A program made the position numbers and the translations under genes. A stretch of 64,000 nt of DNA from Rapana venosa (lineage: Eukaryota > Mollusca > Gastropoda > Neogastropoda > Muricidae), in contig CM054138.1 of NCBI GenBank assembly GCA_028751875.1, forward strand, positions 36,883,195 to 36,947,194, given 5' to 3'. Under the pieces are notes generated by a model. The model saw nothing but the letters and a program-made list of their open reading frames with translations. It was not told the origin of the DNA and made no database searches. Position 1 is the first letter of the stretch; every line of letters begins with the position of its first letter. This document shows positions 54,201 to 64,000 of this stretch, in pieces.

Positions 54201-54660
54201 CTCCCCGGGGAGAGACGGAAAACGCGTCGCCACTAAGCGCGGCGGCTCCCTTTCACCCTTTTTTTTTTTTTTTCCTGCAGCTGTAATTTGTTTCCCTATC
54301 AGAGTGGCTTTTCTAAGAATTTTGCCAGGGACAACTCTCGTGTTGCCGTGGGTTTTTTTACGTGCGCTAAATAATTACGTGTAACACACGTGAACCTGCG
54401 GCGGTTCTATCGTCCTCATCCGAAAGAACTAGCGCCCAGACCGACAACCACTTCTGGTCTAATTGATGGGGAAAAATTTCCGGTCCCAACGGGTAACGAA
54501 CCTGCCGCACACTTCAGACCGACTTTTCGCTTCTCTAGACAGCGCTTTACCTCTAGACCTCGATCCACCAGACCATCGATCCACGGGCCTGGGTTGTAGG
54601 GGCCAAGAACCTATTCTTGCGATGCTCCTTTCAAGATACCCCGAGTCCCACGGGGTATTT
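51245..54660 (-). mobile_element. NLR-5 copy C: counterpart of copy A, with a SINE-A insertion
   Basis: Aligns by eye with 15186-18063 in the same order and carries the same downstream CCTCTTAACAT and ATT repeat (54664-54690). It lacks the last about 330 bases at the 3' end; the left neighbour is a CA tract. Its frames are broken by frequent single-base indels; the best piece is 52405-53055 (linker and RT entry: LEIFAVNF complement region, ERMRR, NADLNVNCTPP-like end). A 535-base SINE-A interrupts the 5' UTR at 54062-54597. Copy A is uninterrupted there. Confidence 0.8.
54062..54597 (-). repeat. Complete SINE-A with core and (ATT)n tail module, inserted in NLR-5 copy C
   Basis: From the head at about 54590 on the minus strand: GGTCTAGAGGTAAAGCGC (box A), then GGTTCGTTACCCG (box B). 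The core follows with GGACGATAGAACCGCC, AACCCACGGCAACAC, CCCTGGCAAAATTC, AGTGGCGACGCG and GAAATCTGCCATGACTT. The tail has TTTGATTGGTGCTTTACA, GCGCTATATAATTCCCATACATT and an ATT repeat ending at 54062. This copy shows that the isolated tail modules elsewhere are this SINE's 3' end. The empty site is in NLR-5 copy A near 17980. Edges show no convincing target-site duplication. Confidence 0.82.
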
Positions 54661-54777
54661 AACCTCTTAACATATATTATTATTATTATTAACTGCCCAG
54701 TGCAAGTGCACCCTATATGCTGGGGAATAAAATTCTTATGTACCACTTACTATGTTCATTTCCCTCTTACTCAGAAA

Positions 54778-57700
54778 TTCACTCACTCACTCATCCCTTG
54801 GTCGGGACGACCGTTGGGGTACCGGCACGGACGCTGCAAGTGGACCGCCAAATGGTTCTGTCCTGGGCTGCTTTCAGGAGGTTTGGTACAGTGAGGCCCG
54901 TCCACTCCTTGATGTTGGATATCCAGCTTTTGCGTGGTCGTCCCTGCCTCCTTGCTCCTTCCACCATTCCCTGCAGGACTGTCTTTGACAGGCAGTTATG
55001 CCTTGTTGTGTGGCCAAAACCATTTCAGTTTCCTCCGTGTGACTGTATCTAGCAATGGTTCTTGTTTGTCTCAGCCAGTGCCTCAATCTGCTGCCATACG
55101 TATCATTGGTTTTCGAGGTCTCTGTAGTGATGTTCAGATCCGCCTGAGGCACTTCATCTCAAAGGCTTGAATTCGACGTTCTAGATCGGCAGTAAGTGTC
55201 CATGCTTCACAGCTGTAACAAGCAAAGGAATGTACGAGATGCCTTGTAGAGGTCTGACCTTAGTTGGGTCTTGATGTTATGGTTTCTCCACACTTTCGCC
55301 AGCTTAGTCATGGAGAGAATGGCCACACGAGTCTGATCTTCACCTCTTGTGTGCTCGTACCTTCTTGGTGATGACTGCTCCAAGTTACTTGAAAGTTTCT
55401 ACCGCCTTTAGTGTCTCGCCCACTCATCTTGATGCTGTGGGAGTGGTTGGTGTAGTACTGTTCCAAGGATCTTGCTCATTTTTCCGTGCTGATCTCCATA
55501 ACCGTGGGGCATTGGCTGATGTTTCCAGTCTGGTGGTTGGAGATCCTGGATTCTTCTTCACTGCGGCCCATGAATCAATATCGTCCTGCGAAATCGAAGA
55601 TTGCAGACTGCCTTCCTCCTATTGTGGATTGTGGGTCTTTGAAGTCCAAGGAGGCCTCCTGCATGATTTCTCCCCAGGAACACGTTTGAAAAGAACGGGG
55701 GAAGCGGCAGCCTTGTCGAACTCCTACTGAAGTCCTGAAGAACTCCCCGAATTTCCTCCACCCATTAGGACTGGCACTGAGGGACTGTCATACAGCGCCT
55801 TATGACTGAATCAGTCCTCGTCGAAGTTTAGTCCTCACATACTTGCCATAGAGCTTCTTTCCACACTCTCATCGAAGGCCTTCTTGAAGTCAATGAAGTT
55901 GTGTAGAAACTGTAGTTGATGTGGAGATGCTTCTCTATGAGCATTCTATGTTGTAGATCTGCTCGATCAGTGCTTCGACCTGATCTGAATCCTGCCCTGG
56001 TCTTGCTGATAGGAATTCCTTCTGCTTGTAGGTTCTCAGTCTGGTCAAGGCAATGCTATCATAAACTTCTTGGATTGCTTAGCAGACTGATTGTTCTGGT
56101 AATTTTGCACTTCTTCAGTCTCCCTTCTTTGGAAGTGGAACTATGATGGATTGGGTCCAATGTTCAGCCACCTCTTTCTGTCCAATACGTTTGGCAGATG
56201 ATTGTTTAATGCGTTGATCATCGCAGGCCTCCGTTCTTGATGAGCTCAGCGGATGTTTCAATCCCTGGTGACTTGCCTCCCTTTCAAGGTTCTTACTGAG
56301 CGCTGTCTATCATACTCTTCCTCCACACCTGTGGCTTTTCGGGATCTGATGACTGGGATCTTGCTCGTGAAGTTTTGTCGGATCACCTTCTCTTGTATTT
56401 GTACATGAGGTCGCTCGCTGCAATCTTCTGTCCATCTCTTCATGATAGTGGCGTCCTCTGTAAGGACTGACCCCTCTTTGTCTTCCAATAATCGAGGTTT
56501 TTTGGCAGCTGGACTTGGTTAGTACCTTGATGGTCTTGGTACGCCTCCTTGCTTCTCCGTTCGCCGCCTTTGCCTTCTCAACCTTGGAGCATTGTTTTTC
56601 TGACATCCAGTTCCCCATGGCCTCGGTCTTCTTCTTCTTGATGACCTGTTGACTGTTCTATACTCCTTCGGGCGGCCGTTTCTTCTGGGTTTTTGTTTCG
56701 TTCAGCTGGATTTAGCTCCCAACGTATGATCGCACAGGTCCAGGATATCGTTGGTAACAAAGTACACGGTTGGTTCTTTTTCCTTTCTTATCCCAAGATC
56801 ACCACGCTGTCTCCTGAATGGTCCTTGCTGAAGTCTCAGTGAGGTTGTTGATGTCATCTTGGAGAAATTCAATGCTGCAAATCTGCCCCCTATCTCAGCT
56901 TTAAAGATTTCAGCGACTTTTCGGTCCTTCAGCTTTATCCACGTTGAACCGCAAACGGGAATTCTCTTTTCTGGATTCTTTGTCTTCTACTTGATCTGTA
57001 GGTCATGATACCAGTCAGTGTCACTGCCAATATCAGCGCCCAGGGAAAGTTCTGTCTGGGCTTTTGTTGATGCTCGACTAAATCGTTTGGGGGCCAAGAT
57101 GTAGTCAATCCTGGTTATTTATCTTTCCAATTTGGTGAGTGCCACGTCGTTCTTCTTGATGTCTTGAGGGGATAGGGTGTTGCGACAGTAAGATTGTGAG
57201 CTGCATTGCGAATTCCAAAAGTCTGAACCGCTATCATTTGGTTTCGTCCATTGCCCAAAACGCCTATTGGTCCCCCGTGGCCATGTCATAACCCTCAGGT
57301 CCGATCGTGGCATTCCAGTCCTCCTGGATCACGATGAAAGTCCTTCTTTGATTGATTTGATGGCGGCTCTCCAAATCCACAAAGAAACACTCGATTGCTT
57401 CATTCACGTAGTCTGATGTTGGTGCTTAGACTTGTATGATGGTCATGTTGTGGGGTTTTGCTCGACACCACGCATGGAGGGGAGTCAGTCTACTTGAGAT
57501 TGGGTACAGCTATGACTCTGTTTATCCTCTTCTTGTTGACAAGAAATCCTACTCCGTGTTGGTGTTTGTAGTCGTCGCCACTAACCAAGTTTGTGATCTT
57601 CTTCTGTGGTTGTTTCGCCGAATCCGACCCAACGGACTTCGGCCAGTCCAAGTATGTCCCATTCGTACCTTCGTAATTCGTGGGTCAGTTCTAGGAGCTT

Positions 57701-57880
57701 CCCACATGCGTGCAAGGTACGGATGTTCCATGTACCAATGATGGTCCTCTCAGCCTGGAGTTTCATCACTGTTGTTTGCGTCCCAGTCGCATATTTTCCA
57801 CCTCCATCCTGGAAAGCTCCAATGGAAGGCGCGGTTGTTGGTATTCCGGGCCTCAAACCGATCCGGCATGTCTTTTCTTG
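54778..57880 (-). mobile_element. NLR-6 copy B: near-full-length EN/RT non-LTR retrotransposon
   Basis: A minus-strand element with a GAGT-type tail complement (TCACTCACTCACTC, 54779-54794), C-terminal domain (54874-55152), RT (about 55500-56600; an IDFKKAFD-type motif near 55870 and a DDIDS remnant near 55580), endonuclease (56900-57860) and 5' end near 57880. GAAATT flanks both ends (54772-54777 and 57880-57885), a possible 6-bp target-site duplication. It is clearly the better-preserved version of copy A at 18190-21043, though frame breaks are frequent. Confidence 0.78.
57581..57856 (-). pseudogene. NLR-6 copy B endonuclease N-terminus
   Basis: A 91-codon frame with GTWNIRTLHACGKLLELTHE, RRYEWDILGLAEVRWVGFGE and TTTEEDHKLG. 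These are the conserved first blocks of APE-type endonucleases of non-LTR elements: the beginning strand with the Asn and the GLAEVRW block with the catalytic Glu. Further motifs continue at lower coordinates in other frames (DWNATIG near 57310, GADIGSD near 57030). Copy A has the same blocks but unreadable at 20790-21000. Confidence 0.82.
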
Positions 57881-60800
57881 AAATTACTACATGAATAATC
57901 CTGATAGTCTACCCAATGACAGTATATATATCGTAGATTGCTTCGAGGCAAGCTCAAAGTAGTTAGTCCTATATTTCACTGTGAAAATATAATAAAAATG
58001 TAAAAAATCTACAAAAAATTCTTCATCACCACTGTCATTCTGAGTACCCCCCCATCTCAATAATGTCAAACGTAAGTCCAGGCCAAATCTCATTCATTGT
58101 ATTTTAAATGCACTATCTCCTGAATCATACACGATCGTTTTCATCACTGTCAGGTAAATCTTAAGTTTTATTTGCCACTTTTTCATCTGTGTAAAGTTAT
58201 TGATGCCTTCAACAAGAAGTGTCAGCCATTTTGAACAAGACCTGCCCAAGCAGTCATGCATAAAAACACAAAATACGATCTAAAAAACAATTGTTTTTTG
58301 CAGCTGGATGTTGCCAAGCAACAGGAAGTGATCTTCACTAATTTTGGAGTTCTTTCCCTTTAACTGTAGTCAAGGAAGCTGGCTTGTTTACTTCAGTTCG
58401 ACACCCCGGAAATTTTCCGGGTTGTAGGCGTATAGAGTGCACATTTAGCCCCAGAAAATTTCCAGGGTGGGGCAGTCTAGTGGTTAAGGCAGGACTAAAA
58501 ACCATTGCTCACTGTCAATATATACACACCTGTAATGACAGGTTTCATGTGTCTTGAAGAAATATATATTCAAACACATATATGCGCATATATTTTGAAA
58601 GAAATCACAACCTTTTTGTAGTACATAGATTCAGATGAAGACATCTCTCAATTTTGTGGATTACAGATTGTTCGCGCAGAGAATAGTGAATTCAATTTAT
58701 ACATTTTGATGTTGCAGTTTCAACCCCAAAGCATTTGGCTGTTGACAATCAGCAGACGCTTCAAAAAAGTTGCTTCAAAAAAGGCACAGAAGCATCTCAT
58801 CACCTGATGAGCACATTCATGCAAATAATACATCCATGCACAGGCTCAGCTATCAGAACACTGAAACATTTATTTACATAAAAAATGCAAATGGTAATTA
58901 CACAAATCAATCTGTTATCATACTTAGAGCTGTTGAAGATCCATTTGATTTCCGGATTTTTTCCTTCCATTTTGTTGTGGTCTATATAATTATGTGTTTT
59001 CCTAGCCTCTGTAAGTTATTTGTAAGTACATCTTGTGAGTAGTGCATGGGTCTTGTTGGCATTAACACATATGATTTGCATGAATGATGACACATTATTG
59101 TGTATATACAGTCCATCTGTCCTACTATTCAATAAACATTCTGGAATGTTTAAATTTGGATGGTTAATTTTACAATGCTAACAGAAGTAAAATGAACACT
59201 GCAACATCAATCAACATACGCTTCATGAAGGTCAAACATGGTGGATTATGACAGACAATGTGTGGCAAGAAAAGTTCTCCATCATGTTACACTTCAGTAG
59301 AACAATAAGATCAGTTCTAGAGATCAGATGAAGTGAATGATATGATGTATCTGAACATTGAACAACAGCAACAATTTTTTTTCTTCTTATATTTGGTTTT
59401 TAAACATTGTTTCTTTATAGTTATATGGGCCTGAAATATGATAGAATCCCCGACAAAGGAAACCTGCCCATATTCTTCATTTCTTTATTACATGAAGCAA
59501 ACGTTGTTCTGCTGAAAAATTGGGGGGTAAAAAGATGTACTTGTCTTGAAAGAGAGTGCTGATTCAAACAGAAATATTTAAGACTGGCAACAGATATTTA
59601 AACAACACCGCAAATAACAGTTTATTCTGTTTATAAACAGCACATGCTGACACAAAAGGAATACAAATTTCACAAAAAGTGCTTCTTTTTTAAATTACAA
59701 AAGTGTTTTTAGGACAATAAGGATTTCTGAAAAGTTAAAAAAATATGTGCACAGTTTTTTTTTCCAACCAATACTGAAATGCTATTGCACAAAACACTGG
59801 ATCTTTTTACAACAAAACCTTGACTGGACAAAACAGTGATTTTGAACAGAATAAAAGCTAATATCAAAGCCACATGGATTTCTGAAATCCATAACATAGA
59901 GCAGAGATAATAAAGTCCAATGAATATACCAAGATGCAATACCAACAAAAACATCCAATATATACAACTTTTTACAGATGAAACACAGGAGAAAACCTCA
60001 GAGATCCTTGGAAAGAATATAAATACACTGGCAAATATATACACATAATTATGTACAAAACCACCATGATTCTCAACCCCACCCCTTCTTCCCGATACCC
60101 ACATTATAGAAAATAAATGAATCTGCATTTTTGGAATGCAGGTTTTTTTTCCTGAATTTCATTAGTTACAACAACCATACCCTTATAAGGAAAATGGAGC
60201 CTTGTTCAAGTAATATTCAAGTTCATGATTATAACTTATTTCACAACCATGTTGAATACATTTTCAAAATGAGCTTCTTTTTCATATCACGCCCCAGCAG
60301 TTTTCATGTGTAAATATTTGGTTGATTCAAAAAAAAAAGAAAAGAAAAGATGTAGCTGCCTCCTTCAAGGCCATTCAAAGAAAGCCATTTGATTTGAATA
60401 ACATACCAAGTGTATGTACACCATGTTTCACCTGAAAATAAGCATGTGCATTGGTCTTCTATAGAGTTTATTCAGTGAGAATTGCTATAGTTTTGCCAGT
60501 AAGTTTAGGAAATGCTTTCTTTTACAGACCTTCCCACCCTCTAACCCTTCCTACAATAGCAAAGGACCCCCCCAAAAAAAAAACCCAAACCACCCCAACA
60601 CCAAAACAAAACCCCACAACAACACCAATTAAAAAAAAAATCCAATACAAAACAAAACAACCCCAAAACCATATTTTTTCCCTCAGAATTAGTATACACA
60701 TGATCATCAAAGATTCAAACCATGCATGTCGGGGATGTGCTTGCCCTGGCTGAGTGTGTGTGTGGTGTGTGGTTTCGTTGGCATGAGTTTAAATCTCTCT

Positions 60801-63376
60801 TTCTAAACCCAACAATTGTTTTGGGTCATTTCCCATGCCTGTGCCCAAAGTTTAAAGAGCATGTAACATGATCAAACCCCACTCACAAGACATAACCACA
60901 CAGATCCATCCCAAAACAACTGGACAAAGCAAAATAAAAAAGTAGCGGGGAAAGAAAAAGAAAAAAGCCATTTTTGTAAACTGACCAGCAAAAATAATAC
61001 CAACAATTGGCAAAACTTCACTGAAAAAAAACATCACATTCAAGCCCCCACCCAAACAAAAAATACCCCAAACCCCTAAAACCAAACAAACAACACCCAA
61101 AAAATCAAACAACCCAAAACCATTCCCATAACATATTAGAGATAATAATAGTGATAATAATAATGATGATGAGGATGATAATAATAATGTATGACATTTA
61201 TATAAAGCTAATATTTTAAAGCAACACATTAAGAAGCAGCAAGAACTATTTAATCACAATCAATATAAATTCCCAAAGAAGTGCAGCCAAATATTTATCA
61301 GAAACAAAAGTTTCTTGAACAGATTTATAATAATATGAAATATCCCGTTCAAAAGCGCCCCCCCCTCCCCCCCTCCAAAAAAACCCAAAACCAAACCAAT
61401 CAAGCAACCAAAAAAACCAAACCCTCCACACAAAACCCAAATAAAAACAAACAAAAAAAGCAGCCCCCCCCCTCCCCCCCAATTTTTTTTTTTTAAATCC
61501 CAACAATCAAACAGAAATAAAATGACCTGATTTGAAAAGTCAGCCCAAAAAAAGTAATTTACAATAAAGGAAAAACAAAGCAGGAGATTCCCTTTTTCAC
61601 ACAATTTCTCCATGTTTCACAGAGAGAGGTCAGTTCAATCAGCACAAATCACTAAACACCTGTTATTAAGCAACCAGCATTCCTCTTTCAAAAAAAAGGG
61701 CAGTTTGTTAAAAACCAGAAAAAAAGACTTTAAGCAGAGGTTTTTTCAAAAAGAAATCAACATCTGTGATGGTGCTATCCCGCATAATGCACAAGATGAG
61801 GACCAAGTTTAGGAGACAAACAATAAGCATGAGAACAAAGATATCATTCTTCCGATTCCTTTTTCATCAACCACTATCTCCTAAAGAAAAAAACCCACAA
61901 TTGAACAAACATCTGTTCAATTTGAAAATACATTGCATTTGCACAATTCACATGAGCATGAAAGGGAAAAAAAGGTGATTCCATCAAATCCAATTAGTGT
62001 TGATATGCTTTGCTCTGGTGGCCTCTACCCCTCTGTGATTCCTGGTAAACTAAAACATTAAGCAACCTGAAAATAAACCAGATACATCTGTCATTTCCAA
62101 ACAAACCTTGCCACAATCATCATTCCTTTCCACTATCAATGTGCAAAAGACTCCATGAATTAATCTTCAAAACTGTAACTTTATGAATCATTATCTTAAA
62201 CCATAAGCACAAATACTAGGTCATTCTGAGGATATCAAGCATTCTGCTGAGTATATCATCCTGTAATTAAAAAGAATGAAACAGATGAAGTAGAAAATGA
62301 ATGAATAAAGAAACACCCCAACAACCCACCACTATAAGCCACAAGTTCTGCAGAATTATATTCCCTGTGCCTATCCCAAAGTTATAGCCTAGTAGTTCTG
62401 ACACTAGCAGACAGGATAAGTGGTGTAAACAACATGTGAATAGACTGTTGGGGGAAATATGAGATTTGAATCTGGTTTTTAAAAAAAGGCAAGTTAACTG
62501 ACTGGGATGGATGAAAAAAAGCAAGACCTGACAAGAAGTTAAAAGGCTGAAATTTAACTCCCTCCCTACTGGCCGATTTTTACTGTGTATATCTCTGTAT
62601 AGTGACTGTTTGTGTTGATTATAAAGAATTCATAACTAAAAAGATACTCAACACAAGTACTTGAAAACATCAGGGTTTATAGTTTGACATGTAGGTGGAA
62701 GGTCAAAGTCGAAAGTCATCAGCCGAATCTTTGAATAAAATTGATGTCATTAAGCTAAAAAACTGGGAAGGTCAAATCCTGTGATTGCAGTGGTTTGTAG
62801 GCAAGTGTTGTGCATGAGATCACTGCAATCACAGTGGATTGTAGAGAGTGAGTTAGAGACAGAAAAAAGGAAGTTTCTGGCATGTAACTATCAGAAGTCT
62901 ACTTCTGGTAGGGTTGTGTTCATATTCTGAACCCTCATGGTTGGGGGATTAGAGAGTAAAGTGGGGGAGGGTCAATAGGTATGAAGAGAGTTCAACATAA
63001 AATAAACAACCAAAGCCACAACTATGCAGAAGGATTGTTTTCAAAATATTACAACTGAATGTAAAAAACAGCCTGAAGACACACCACAACCAGAAAAATA
63101 AACGACAAACCACTTTTATGAAAATACCATAAAAAGTCGAGCTACAACTCAAAACTGGCATGACAATAAATAAAAGTTTGACACAAAACAGAAAAAAACC
63201 TGTTCCCTAATGCCAAATGTTCACTGCCATTTTTATAAACTGAAAAAAAAAGTACTGATAAAAGATCCTGTGATGGTGAAGATAGAAAAGAAAATATCAC
63301 AACAATCTTGACTTTGGGGCACAGGCATAATGAGGCTGTCGGACTGACAAATTATCCCCTTGAACCATAATTATCA
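57881..63376. repeat. Second copy of the 5.5-kb duplicated block
   Basis: Matches 21044-26571 colinearly; the offset is 36835 bases at the left edge and 36807 at the right. All landmarks recur: tRNA-head-like GGGGCAGTCTAGTGGTTAAG (about 58472), A/C tracts (60560-60680, 61040-61130, 61355-61485), tail module (61143-61210) and inverted repeat (62779-62834). Only this copy continues past the point where the first meets a gap. No gene recognised in it. Confidence 0.88.
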
Positions 63377-64000
63377 CAGCGTCACATTCATAACGTCACT
63401 ATTACATTCCTGTTAACTGATATATCCACAAAGCACCTGCCAGCACCAGTTAACTCATTGCTGTTGTGTCGTAGCTATTCATACAACATAACATTTAAAA
63501 AATTAAAAAACGTATAATTGTGTTCAATACATGGGAAATTACTCATGCTGTAATTAGTCTCTAAATTAGTCTCCTTTCAAATGAGTTCCTTTCCTTTAAC
63601 TGTCAGTTGCCCTGTGTGTATGCTTTTGCACTTTTTCTTACAACACTGTGAGTTAATGATTTTTCATGACGAAAATGGTGACAAAGAAGAGGTACATGCT
63701 CAAAGGAGCAGTATTAGCAAATTTTGCTTTAAAGGGATTCATGAACCTCAGGAAACACTGCTTTGTGATAAATTAATGTGAATCTTTGCTTGTGGATTAG
63801 CTGATGGTTACTTACACCTTGTTAAAGTAACCTTGTGTGTGTTTTTAAAGTTTTTTGTGTTTTTTTTTTAAAGCATTCAATGACTTAATTTTAGGCAAAA
63901 CACAAAAAATTGTGAGATCTGTGGACAAATATCTTTGTAAATCCTAAAACTACTTCAAATAAGCTTTACTTTGATATATGTTTGGATGTATTATTAATCT
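63377..64000. other. Continuation of the duplicated block's flank, no gene recognised
   Basis: AT-rich unique-looking DNA. A 66-codon plus frame (63581-63781) has no domain signal. This is the only place where the sequence beyond the first copy's gap edge can be read. Confidence 0.5.

Overview
The window looks like repeat-dense, non-coding DNA from an animal nuclear genome, most likely a mollusc and probably a gastropod. Evidence: no dense operon-like gene layout, AT-rich intergenic sequence, abundant microsatellites, tRNA-headed SINEs, and many decayed non-LTR retrotransposons with AP-type endonuclease (EN) plus reverse transcriptase (RT). The clade assignment rests on my memory of the repeat families and was not searched. 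I see no intact host gene. One short stretch (9695-9820) could be a single exon.

The sequence is three contigs joined by two gaps of exactly 500 N (1072-1571 and 26572-27071). I use working family names. NLR-1 to NLR-9 are non-LTR EN/RT families. SINE-A has a tRNA-like head, a long conserved core and an (ATT)n tail. SINE-B ends in A-rich tetranucleotide repeats. SINE-C shows a box-B-like start.

Layout: 1-1071 holds an NLR-1 RT end and an NLR-8 RT fragment. 1572-6035 holds a decayed NLR-1 copy and a minus-strand CR1/Jockey-like NLR-7, itself split by a plus-strand NLR-2 and a SINE-B. 6373-8382 is a broken Ty3/gypsy element (PBS-like site, gag, zinc-knuckle-like motif, aspartic protease, start of RT) split by further insertions. 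8806-11962 holds SINE-A and SINE-C copies, the possible exon, and NLR-3 nested in a SINE-A. 12128-21043 is a minus-strand train NLR-4, NLR-5, NLR-6. 21044-26571 has no recognised genes. 27072-43560 is mostly simple repeats, homopolymers, SINE pieces, a near-full-length but corrupted NLR-1 (32478-35045) and an NLR-8 piece. 43680-57880 is a second minus-strand train NLR-4, NLR-5 (two copies), NLR-6. 57881-63376 is a second copy of 21044-26571.

The main structural result is that the right end of contig 2 (about 15186-26571) is present again inside contig 3 (about 51245-63376), in the same order. The copies differ by a SINE-A insertion and many small indels, and the contig-2 copy stops exactly at a gap. 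Uncollapsed haplotypes are the simplest reading; a recent segmental duplication is the alternative. Several nested insertions have readable target-site duplications that give relative ages. I found no convincing new biological system. The most unusual items are a double hairpin at the 5' end of a full-length NLR-5, a 57-bp tandem duplication across an endonuclease catalytic motif, and a 3' tail module shared by SINE-A and isolated fragments.
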